Source: Prevotella sp. UBA3757 (GTDB lineage: Bacteria; Bacteroidota; Bacteroidia; Bacteroidales; Bacteroidaceae). From it: DNA of 16,688 nucleotides. The notes under the pieces are model-generated. The model was not told the DNA's origin. It made no database searches and saw nothing but the letters and a program-made list of their open reading frames with translations. Every line of letters starts with the position of its first letter. Within the stretch, counting starts at the first letter, position 1. Shown one piece after another: positions 6,725-12,356 of this stretch. The position numbers were made by a program, and so were the translations under genes. The stretch is taken from the NCBI GenBank assembly GCA_002371715.1, contig DFGF01000134.1, forward strand, positions 9,722 to 26,409. The letters are read 5' to 3'.

Positions 6725-6762
6725 AAAAGGAAACTCCGCTTTCACCAGTCTGTGAAGCGGAG
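6725..6762 (-). terminator. intrinsic terminator in the aromatic operon leader
   Basis: On the minus strand, CTCCGCTTCAC (6762-6752), loop AGACTG and GTGAAAGCGGAG (6745-6734) form an 11-bp stem with one bulged A, followed by TTTCCTTTT (6733-6725). It lies 24 bases before the pheA ATG. Its 5' arm is also complementary to a segment in the leader reading frame, so it is best read as an attenuator. It could alternatively be the terminator of the upstream sulfatase operon, but the operon's own promoter lies further upstream. Confidence 0.8.
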
Positions 6763-6896
6763 CCTTGTCAATTCTTATGTTTCATGTTTCATCTTACATA
6801 CGACTTACCGCTTCACAATTGCTTGTAAAGTAAAAGTAAAAGCCGTAAAAATACTGATTCAACATGTTCATTGCTACTTGTTTTATTGTTTAACGC
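6734..6896 (-). promoter_or_regulatory. Phe/Tyr attenuator leader of the pheA operon
   Basis: The leader holds, in order, a reading frame with eight Phe/Tyr codons, an antiterminator arm and the terminator. TGTGAAGCGG (6817-6808), inside the frame's last third, pairs perfectly over 10 bp with CCGCTTCACA (6760-6751), which contains the terminator's 5' arm. A ribosome stalled on the Phe/Tyr codons (6853-6827) would leave 6817-6808 free, so the antiterminator forms and the operon is read. A ribosome reaching the stop codon (6796-6794) would cover most of that arm, so the terminator forms. The sequence elements are seen directly; the mechanism follows from the classical trp/phe attenuator model and is inferred. 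Confidence 0.82.
6794..6871 (-). CDS. Phe/Tyr-rich leader peptide of the aromatic operon
   Basis: A 25-codon frame, ATG at 6871-6869 and TAA at 6796-6794. Its core, YFYGFYFYF (residues 7-15), has four Tyr and four Phe in nine residues; the rest is ordinary (start MNMLNQ, end CEAVSRM). A second ATG at codon 3 could also start it. No Shine-Dalgarno is visible, as with other genes here. It begins roughly 20-25 bases after the predicted transcription start. Peptides like this (pheL, trpL, hisL) act by ribosome stalling when the matching charged tRNA is scarce and have no function as proteins. The residues match exactly the two end products of the operon downstream, which is the strongest argument that it is real. 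Confidence 0.82.
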   Translation of the reverse strand: MNMLNQYFYGFYFYFTSNCEAVSRM

Positions 6897-6899
6897 TTG

Positions 6900-6931
6900 C
6901 AAAAGTATAACTTTTCAGCGAAACGGCCAAA
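6900..6931 (-). promoter_or_regulatory. promoter of the aromatic operon
   Basis: On the minus strand TTTG (6931-6928), a 20-base spacer and TACTTTTG (6907-6900) match the Bacteroidetes promoter. Transcription should start near 6893-6896, making a leader of about 190 nt before pheA. No further promoter of this type is evident in the gaps between the four genes, so they likely form one transcript. Confidence 0.78.
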
Positions 6932-6975
6932 CATTTTGAAAGAAAAAATGCACTTTGCCTTACTTTTTTCTACTT

Positions 6976-8127
6976 TTACCGCTTCCGGAGCATCAAATTA
7001 GCTGGCGCACGCCCTACTTTGAGTTCGTTTTTCATGAAGTCCATGTCGGCAGCCACGTGCGCAAAGAACCGGCGATAGCCGTCGCAGAGGTAGTTATGAT
7101 GCGGCTCACCATAGGCGTCGGTCGTAAAGCGGTTGCGCGGACATTCCCCATGGCAGGCAAACCAGTAGCGACACGCCCGGCACTGGCGCGAAACCTGTTC
7201 GGACTTGCTACGCCCGAACTGCTGCTGGCGCTCGCCATAGAGCATGGAGGTCAGCGTGCTGGTACGGATATTACCCAAAAAGTACTCAGGAAATACGAAA
7301 TGGTCACAACTATACACGTCGCCGTTCGATTCCATCACGGCACACCGCCCGCAATGGTCAGCCATGGAACAAAGGCCGGGTGACTCCCCTACCCAATTGG
7401 CCAGCGTGGCATCGAACAGCTGGACGAACACGCGGCCGATGTCCTGACAAGCCCACTCGTCGTAGACGCCACAGAGGAAATTGCCCCAGGCTTCCGGCGA
7501 CACGGAATAGTCGGTCACGACGTCCTCGGCACGCTCGACGACGGGCGTGAACTGCAGGAACTGACAGCCTATCGAGCGAAAGAAGCGGTAGAAGCGCTGG
7601 GGTTCGGCAGCCGTGTGGCGGTTGACAGTGGCCATTGCGTTCCACATGACATCGTAGCGGTCAAGCAGTTCGATGCCACGCATCACGGCGAGCCAGCTGG
7701 ACTCATTGGTGGGCGACGTGCGATAGGCATCGTGCAGGTCTTGAGGGCCGTCGATGCTGATGCCCACCAGGAAGCGGTTGTCGCGCAGAAACCTGCACCA
7801 CTCGGGTGTCAGCAGTGTTCCGTTGGTTTGCAGACAGTTGTCGATGGTACGCCCGTGCGCATAGCGCCGTTGCAGCTGTAACGCACGCTGATAGAAAGCC
7901 ATCGGCCGCAGCAGGGGTTCGCCGCCGTGCCATGTAAACAGCACTTCAGGCTGTGTCTGCGCCTCCAGATACTGGCGGACAAACTCGTCAAGCAGCTCGT
8001 CGGTCATCAGCGCATGGCGGGTCTTGTCAAGGTAATAGCAGTAGCTGCAAGCCAAGTTGCAACGAGAGCCAACGGGCTTGAGCATCACGAAGAGCGGTCT
8101 GCCAAAGGGAATAGCGATTCTGCTCAC
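6976..8127 (-). CDS. anaerobic sulfatase-maturating radical SAM enzyme (anSME)
   Basis: A 383-residue cytosolic enzyme that oxidises the active-site Ser or Cys of a sulfatase to formylglycine before export, using S-adenosylmethionine and three [4Fe-4S] clusters. The radical-SAM motif is C23, C27, C30 (CNLACSYC), followed by GGEP (68-71). The C-terminal SPASM domain has C253, C259, C262, C274, C316, C319, C325, C329 and C348; D275 after C274 fits the proposed catalytic base of anSMEs. Only 7 residues follow the start before the conserved region. The start is a GTG overlapping the sulfatase stop as GTGA, which implies translational coupling. The next in-frame ATG, codon 15, would leave just eight residues before the first cluster cysteine, so the GTG is preferred. 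The adjacent sulfatase is the obvious client. Confidence 0.92.
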   Translation of the reverse strand: MSRIAIPFGRPLFVMLKPVGSRCNLACSYCYYLDKTRHALMTDELLDEFVRQYLEAQTQPEVLFTWHGGEPLLRPMAFYQRALQLQRRYAHGRTIDNCLQTNGTLLTPEWCRFLRDNRFLVGISIDGPQDLHDAYRTSPTNESSWLAVMRGIELLDRYDVMWNAMATVNRHTAAEPQRFYRFFRSIGCQFLQFTPVVERAEDVVTDYSVSPEAWGNFLCGVYDEWACQDIGRVFVQLFDATLANWVGESPGLCSMADHCGRCAVMESNGDVYSCDHFVFPEYFLGNIRTSTLTSMLYGERQQQFGRSKSEQVSRQCRACRYWFACHGECPRNRFTTDAYGEPHHNYLCDGYRRFFAHVAADMDFMKNELKVGRAPANLMLRKR

Positions 8128-9566
8128 TTTCTTTTCTGACGCGTTTTGGCTACCGGCAGCTGACGGTCTTCAGGGATGGGATAGTTGACGGATGGCTTGT
8201 GCATGCGACGCATGACGGCATCGAGTTCACTGACCATCTGCGGATATTCCGCAGCCAGGTTGTGCTGCTCCAGAGGGTCCTCGCTGATATGGTAGAGTTC
8301 CAGTGGCGCACCCTTCTTGACGGTGACGCACTTCCACTCGCCATAGCGCACGGCACGCTGCTTGCCGGGAAACTCCCAGTAGAGGTAGCGGTGGTCAGTA
8401 TCGGCAGAACCGCCGAAGAATAGCGGCGACACATCCATGCCGTCCGTCTGGGGCAGCGCATCCGTACTGCCCGTCAGTGCTGCCAGGGTCGGCATGAAGT
8501 CGGGGAAGTAGACTTGGTTGTCAACCTGGCGGGCTGGAACGCGCCCTGGCTGGTTGACAATCAGCGGCACTTTGATGCCGCCCTCGTAGAGCTGTCCCTT
8601 CCGGCCTTTCAGCCCGGCGTGGCAATTCAGTTCTGTGAGCGGCGCCATCACCGCGGCACCATTGTCGGACGCAAAGATGACCAGCGTGTTTTCGCGCAGG
8701 CCAAGCTGGTCAAGTGCGCCCAGCAGCCGCCCGATGTTATAGTCCATGTGGGTGACCAGCGCTGCATAGCGTTTGGTATTTGCCGACCAGTCGCCATACT
8801 CGTCATACCACGACGTATCGTCAATATTATAAGGTTCGTGAGGCGCGTCATAGCCGAGGAAGAGGAAGAACGGACGCTCCTTGTTGCGATGGATAAAGGC
8901 AATGGCATCGTCGGTACTGATTTCCGTATTGTGGCGCACGCGGGCATCGCGGGCATTCTCGCTGATGGTTATCAGGCTGTCGCCCCAGAGCCTGTAGTAA
9001 GGATAATAGTAGGGCGAGTTGCTGTGGACCGTGCTGATGGTCCAGCCGTAGAACTCATGAAAGCCACGGTGATTGGGGGCCGCCCCAGGGTCGTAGCCGT
9101 CAAGATGCCACTTGTTGACCAGGCAGGTCTGATAGCCGGCAGAACGGATGACGGTAGCCAGCGTCGTATCCTCGGGCAGGAGATTGGCACGACGTACAAT
9201 CGTCGTGTCGCCGCGCGGATTGATTTTCAGTCCGGTCATGCCGCCGGCATAGCACTGGTTGTCGCGTATGCGCGTATTACCGCTGTTACGACCCGTCATG
9301 AGCGAGCAGCGCGACGGAGAGCTGATACCGCTACCGGCATAGGCCTGGGTGAAACGTGTGCCCGTGGCGGCAAGGCGGTCAATATTGGGCGTCTTGATAT
9401 ACTTGTTGCCGTAGCACGACAAGTCACCATAGCCCATATCGTCGGCCAGGATAAAAATGATGTTCGGACGCTCGGGCGTGGCCTGCCGGCCTTGCGGCTC
9501 CGAGGCATCAGCCTCAGCCTGCTGGCCCAGCAGGACTCCAAGTGTCAGTAGTATCTCGTTCTTCAT
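8124..9566 (-). CDS. serine-type sulfatase (S1 family), probably exported
   Basis: A 480-residue alkaline-phosphatase-fold sulfatase that hydrolyses sulfate esters. The signature is S82-S-P-S-R86 followed by CSLMTGR, so the residue to become formylglycine is serine, which points to anSME maturation. Metal and catalytic residues: D42 and D43 in ADDMGYGD, K152 and H154 in NKWHLDG, H243 in DAPHEP, D301-N302 in ASDNGAA and K320. Residues 5-14 are hydrophobic and AEADA may be a signal-peptidase site, so a periplasmic enzyme is likely, although the signal is not strong. The substrate cannot be told; host or dietary glycans are usual in this phylum. No glycoside hydrolase or SusCD pair is nearby, so it is not in a full polysaccharide-utilisation locus. 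Confidence 0.92.
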   Translation of the reverse strand: MKNEILLTLGVLLGQQAEADASEPQGRQATPERPNIIFILADDMGYGDLSCYGNKYIKTPNIDRLAATGTRFTQAYAGSGISSPSRCSLMTGRNSGNTRIRDNQCYAGGMTGLKINPRGDTTIVRRANLLPEDTTLATVIRSAGYQTCLVNKWHLDGYDPGAAPNHRGFHEFYGWTISTVHSNSPYYYPYYRLWGDSLITISENARDARVRHNTEISTDDAIAFIHRNKERPFFLFLGYDAPHEPYNIDDTSWYDEYGDWSANTKRYAALVTHMDYNIGRLLGALDQLGLRENTLVIFASDNGAAVMAPLTELNCHAGLKGRKGQLYEGGIKVPLIVNQPGRVPARQVDNQVYFPDFMPTLAALTGSTDALPQTDGMDVSPLFFGGSADTDHRYLYWEFPGKQRAVRYGEWKCVTVKKGAPLELYHISEDPLEQHNLAAEYPQMVSELDAVMRRMHKPSVNYPIPEDRQLPVAKTRQKRK

Positions 9567-9598
9567 ATTCTTATAAATATTAATATTCCTTGGTCTTT

Positions 9599-9637
9599 AA
9601 AAAAATTTGAGAGCGGCCCAAATGTGACCGCTCTCAA
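9599..9637 (-). terminator. strong intrinsic terminator hairpin in the sulfatase leader
   Basis: On the minus strand TTGAGAGCGG (9637-9628), an 11-base loop and CCGCTCTCAA (9616-9607) form a perfect 10-bp stem, followed after one A by seven Ts (9605-9599). It lies between the promoter at 9705-9735 and the sulfatase ATG at 9566. It can end slyD–aroC transcripts, and it must also be passed by transcripts from the sulfatase promoter. Confidence 0.8.
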
Positions 9638-9698
9638 CCAACACAAAAACTAAACTAGACTTAACTAAAGCATATTCTGATTTTCACAAACCGGAATT
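9600..9698 (-). ncRNA. possible short RNA or attenuated leader ahead of the sulfatase
   Basis: A matched promoter (9705-9735) and a strong terminator (ending at 9599) delimit a transcript of about 95-100 nt with no convincing reading frame; the only small frames are a two-codon ATG frame and an eight-codon GTG frame with no biased composition. It is either an independent small RNA or the leader of the sulfatase–anSME operon with conditional readthrough. I recognise no known riboswitch in it. Confidence 0.4.
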
Positions 9699-9704
9699 GC
9701 ACTG

Positions 9705-9735
9705 CAAAGGTAGTATAATTTTTTTAAACGGCAAT
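9705..9735 (-). promoter_or_regulatory. promoter upstream of the sulfatase–anSME unit
   Basis: On the minus strand ATTG (9735-9732), a 19-base spacer and TACCTTTG (9712-9705). The start site would lie near 9698, about 130 bases before the sulfatase ATG. No other promoter of this type appears between the hairpin and the gene, where only about 30 bases remain. Confidence 0.7.
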
Positions 9736-9773
9736 GCTTTTTTGGATTTTTTTTGCATAAAACCCTTTTTTTC

Positions 9774-10886
9774 CTAATATTTTGAGCTCTTGTCCAGTAA
9801 ATAGTGGTCGAAAATGGTCATTGCGGTCATCGACTCGACGATGGGAACGGCTCTCGGCAGCACACACGGGTCGTGACGTCCCCGGGCTGTTAAGGTAGTA
9901 GGATGGCCGTTGATGTCGACAGTTTCCTGCTGCTGCAACAAGGTGGCCACCGGTTTGAAGGCTACCCGGAAGTAAATGTCCTGTCCATTGGAGATGCCAC
10001 CCTGTATGCCACCACTATGATTGGTCCGAGTCGTCAGCACTAAGCGGCTATCGTCCGTACTTGTCCCGTCTGCAGCCATGGTATGGCTGTCCACAAAGCG
10101 GTCGTTCTGTTCGGAGCCCCGCTGGCTGACACCGGCAAAGCCCTCGCCATACTCAAAACCCTTCACGGCATTGATGCTCAGCATGGCCGCACCCAAGTCT
10201 GCATGCAGTTTGTGGGCCTCGGGCGCGCCAAGTCCTGGCGGACAGCCTTTCACCACGCACGTGATGACGCCGCCTATCGTGTCGCCATCAGCCTTCACCT
10301 GCTCTATCAGCTCTATCATCCGCGCGGCGGTTTCGCCGTCAGGGCAGCGGACGGCATTAGTTTCCGTCAGCGAGAGGTCGTAGTGCCGATAGTCGTGCTC
10401 CAAAGCAATAGGCCCCACCTGCGATGTATAAGCCTGAATGCTGATGCCCAGCTGGCGAAGTGCCAACTTGGCCAGTGCACCGGCCACACAGCGGCTGATG
10501 GTGATGCGGGCCGAGGAGCGTCCACCGCCACGATGGTCGCGCGTACCATATTTATAATAATAAGTATAATCAGCATGCGACGGTCTGAACAGCTGGCGCA
10601 TATTGTCATAGTCGGCCGAGTGCTGATTCTGGTTACGCACAATGAATCCTATCGGACAACCCGTGGAGCGCCCCTCGAAGACGCCGCTGAGCAGTTCCAC
10701 CTGGTCTGCCTCCTTGCGGCTGGTGGTAATGCTGCTTTGGCCGGGGCGACGACGTGCCAGCTCTTGCTGAATGAAGTCAACGTCAATCTCAATGCCTGCC
10801 GGCATGCCGTCGACGACACCGCCGATGGCCTCACCATGGCTCTCGCCGAACGTGGTCAGCCTGAATATCTGTCCAAACGTATTCAT
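9774..10886 (-). CDS. aroC: chorismate synthase
   Basis: A 370-residue FMN-dependent enzyme that converts 5-enolpyruvylshikimate 3-phosphate to chorismate, the branch point for Phe, Tyr, Trp and folate. Family signatures are all present: FGESHG near the N-terminus (13-18), GGGRSSARIT (about 120-129), and RGRHDPCVLPRAVPIVES near the C-terminus. Length is normal. The ATG is 3 bases after the slyD stop codon, so the two are co-transcribed and probably translationally coupled. It supplies the substrate of the chorismate mutase encoded in the aromatic operon 3 kb away, but it is outside the attenuator-controlled transcript. Confidence 0.96.
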   Translation of the reverse strand: MNTFGQIFRLTTFGESHGEAIGGVVDGMPAGIEIDVDFIQQELARRRPGQSSITTSRKEADQVELLSGVFEGRSTGCPIGFIVRNQNQHSADYDNMRQLFRPSHADYTYYYKYGTRDHRGGGRSSARITISRCVAGALAKLALRQLGISIQAYTSQVGPIALEHDYRHYDLSLTETNAVRCPDGETAARMIELIEQVKADGDTIGGVITCVVKGCPPGLGAPEAHKLHADLGAAMLSINAVKGFEYGEGFAGVSQRGSEQNDRFVDSHTMAADGTSTDDSRLVLTTRTNHSGGIQGGISNGQDIYFRVAFKPVATLLQQQETVDINGHPTTLTARGRHDPCVLPRAVPIVESMTAMTIFDHYLLDKSSKY

Positions 10887-10889
10887 ATC

Positions 10890-11537
10890 TTAATGACAAT
10901 GTCCGCAACCACCCTTATGATGCTCACCGTTGCATCCACCCTTATGATGTTCTCCATTGCATCCACCCTTATGATGCTCGCCCTGGCAGTCGCCACCGCA
11001 GTCGCTGTCGCAGCCGCCGCAACCGCCGCAGCCTTCGCAGCCACCCGTCAACTGTTTCATCAGCAGCGTAATCTCATCGTCGGTAGCCTCGCGGTTCTCC
11101 AGCACTTCGCCCTTGAAGAGGAGCGTCTCGCCAGCCAAGGGGTGATTCAAGTCAACCTTGACTTTCGTTTCGCCCACTTCCACCACGCGACCGAAGAAGC
11201 GGCTGCCCTCCTCGTTCTGCATCTGGATAACGGCGTCCTGATAGATGTGCTCATGGTCGAAGTGTCCGTTGACAAAGAACATCTCACGGTTTAACGACTG
11301 CAGCAACTCGTCATGATAGTCGCCATAAGCCTGCTCTTTGGTCAGCGCAAACTCGAACGCTGCACCTTTTTCCAGCGGTGTCAGCTGCTTCTCGAAAGCA
11401 TCAAGTGCTATGCCGAAACCGCTGATGAACTGGAAGGGCTGTCCGGCACTGGTTTTCTCTACTAATCGCTTTTCTCCGTCTTCGTCTATATACAAACTGT
11501 AGGATATAGACAGGAATCTATTCTTTGAATTTTCCAT
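10890..11537 (-). CDS. slyD: SlyD-type FKBP peptidyl-prolyl isomerase with His/Cys metal-binding tail
   Basis: A 215-residue cytosolic cis-trans prolyl isomerase and chaperone. The FKBP fold is interrupted by the insert-in-flap domain (about 70-125), and VDLNHPLAGETL (128-139) is the SlyD signature. Residues 167-215 form a tail with 10 Cys and 8 His: CEGCGGCGGC, then three GEHHKGGC repeats (186-193, 195-202, 204-211) and GHCH. In E. coli a comparable His/Cys tail binds nickel and helps hydrogenase maturation; here the metal is unknown. The frame stays open 74 codons upstream, but the promoter (11569-11600) lies inside that extension, so the ATG at 11535-11537 (MENSKNRFLS) is the start. It leads a two-gene unit with aroC. 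Confidence 0.9.
   Translation of the reverse strand: MENSKNRFLSISYSLYIDEDGEKRLVEKTSAGQPFQFISGFGIALDAFEKQLTPLEKGAAFEFALTKEQAYGDYHDELLQSLNREMFFVNGHFDHEHIYQDAVIQMQNEEGSRFFGRVVEVGETKVKVDLNHPLAGETLLFKGEVLENREATDDEITLLMKQLTGGCEGCGGCGGCDSDCGGDCQGEHHKGGCNGEHHKGGCNGEHHKGGCGHCH
10909..10989. repeat. 27-bp in-frame tandem repeat, three copies
   Basis: Units at 10909-10935, 10936-10962 and 10963-10989 begin CCACCCTTATGATG and encode the GEHHKGGC(N) nonapeptides of the SlyD tail. The first two units are close to identical; the third diverges at its last bases. The length of 27 keeps frame, so copy number could change without frameshift. Confidence 0.85.
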
Positions 11538-11568
11538 AAATCTTGTGTTATCAATAACATTCTGGCTG

Positions 11569-11600
11569 CAAAGGTAGTGTAAATCAAGCAAAAAGCCAAA
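11569..11600 (-). promoter_or_regulatory. slyD–aroC promoter
   Basis: On the minus strand TTTG (11600-11597), a 20-base spacer and TACCTTTG (11576-11569). The start site would be about 25 bases before the slyD ATG. It decides the slyD start codon. Confidence 0.75.
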
Positions 11601-11642
11601 GAAAAGACAGAAAAAACGTGCGAAATGATACATATCAAGAGT

Positions 11643-11656
11643 TTGACACAGGTCAA
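11643..11656. promoter_or_regulatory. small inverted repeat TTGAC-ACAG-GTCAA
   Basis: A 5-bp dyad with a 4-base centre lies between the divergent slyD and small-protein promoters, about 40 bases from each -33. It could be an operator half-site pair, but a 5-bp dyad is expected fairly often by chance. Confidence 0.2.
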
Positions 11657-11694
11657 GAATTAGGTCTGTGCGCGCAAACAATCGGCCGAAAAGC

Positions 11695-11725
11695 TTGCAT
11701 ATTCCCACAGAAGTTCCTACCTTTG
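11695..11725 (+). promoter_or_regulatory. promoter of the small exported protein gene
   Basis: TTG (11695-11697), a 20-base spacer and TACCTTTG (11718-11725). The start site near 11731 leaves an AU-rich leader of about 80 bases before the ATG at 11814. Confidence 0.75.
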
Positions 11726-11813
11726 CATCGTCATTCAGCAAGCGAGCTGACCCTGACACAAGGATAACACATTATAAATACACACATTAAAAAATTAAAG
11801 AAAGGGTAAGAAA

Positions 11814-12173
11814 ATGAAAAGATTGTTTTTAACCATGGTAGCCGTGCTGAGCATGACTATGGCATTCGCAGAAAACGAGAACGCTGCCAGCTTGAACAAC
11901 ACTGAGGCATACAATATGACGGTGAACATGAAGAAGCTGGCCGTAGCCCTGGGTCTGACAAAAGACCAGATGGAAAGTGTTGCAGAAATTCACAAGACTT
12001 TCGCAGCCGAGATGATGTTTGCAGCACAGAGCAAGGGCGAGGAGCGTCAGAAGATGGTCGAGAAGGCTATCAACAAGGACTTGGCCTACATGGACTACGT
12101 CCTGAGTTCAGAGCAGTACCGCAAGTATGTCACGCTGCTCAACATCACGCTCTACAACCGCGGACTGCGGTAA
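11814..12173 (+). CDS. small exported helical protein, Spy/CpxP-like motifs
   Basis: A 119-residue protein not recognised by name. Residues 1-19 are a clear signal peptide (KR, then a hydrophobic stretch, ending MAFA before ENEN), so it goes to the periplasm or beyond. The mature 100 residues look all-helical and contain LTKDQMESV (48-56) and LSSEQYRKYVTLLN (97-110). These resemble the LTxxQ motifs of Spy/CpxP periplasmic chaperones, so a stress-related or binding role is possible, but the similarity is short and this is inference. No cysteines or transmembrane segments remain after cleavage. The leader just before the ATG is purine-rich (AAAGAAAGGG, about 12 bases upstream), unusually close to a Shine-Dalgarno for this phylum. 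Own promoter and terminator make it monocistronic. Confidence 0.8.
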   Translation: MKRLFLTMVAVLSMTMAFAENENAASLNNTEAYNMTVNMKKLAVALGLTKDQMESVAEIHKTFAAEMMFAAQSKGEERQKMVEKAINKDLAYMDYVLSSEQYRKYVTLLNITLYNRGLR

Positions 12174-12221
12174 GAAAAAGTTTAGAGAAAGCATTTAGAT
12201 TTTAAGTGATTTTAGTGTCGG

Positions 12222-12258
12222 GGGCCTGGAAGTGATTTTCAGACCCTTGATTTTTTAG
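12222..12258 (+). terminator. terminator of the small exported protein gene
   Basis: GGGCCTG (12222-12228) and CAGACCC (12240-12246) pair with one internal mismatch around an 11-base loop, followed by TTGATTTTTT. It lies about 50 bases past the stop codon. AAGTGATTTT occurs twice nearby (about 12204 and 12230). Confidence 0.55.
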
Positions 12259-12275
12259 ATTATTATGATAAAAAG

Positions 12276-12307
12276 TTTGCTTATCTCAGTGAGAAATTGT
12301 AACTTTG
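12276..12307 (+). promoter_or_regulatory. promoter of the SLBB–M48–C1 cluster
   Basis: TTTG (12276-12279), a 20-base spacer and TAACTTTG (12300-12307). The start site near 12313 gives a leader of about 44 bases before the ATG at 12357. Confidence 0.78.
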
Positions 12308-12356
12308 CACCCGATTTTATGCATAAAATAAATAAGTACAAGAGAGATATCGAACA

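Noticed and set aside
8514..9551. Long plus-strand open frame (about 345 codons) antisense to the sulfatase
   Set aside because: The minus-strand sulfatase has all family motifs; the antisense frame shows none and is a by-product of codon bias.
9660..9700. Leader peptide for the sulfatase operon
   Set aside because: The only frames are a two-codon ATG frame and an eight-codon GTG frame, with no codon bias and no pairing partner for the terminator arm.
10083..11294. Long plus-strand open frame (about 400 codons) antisense to aroC and slyD
   Set aside because: It is the mirror of two strongly supported genes, has no promoter, and its translation is low-complexity alanine/threonine where it crosses the SlyD tail.
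11538..11759. 74-codon N-terminal extension of SlyD
   Set aside because: The promoter (11569-11600) lies within it, the sequence is not FKBP-like, and the ATG at 11537 gives a normal SlyD N-terminus.
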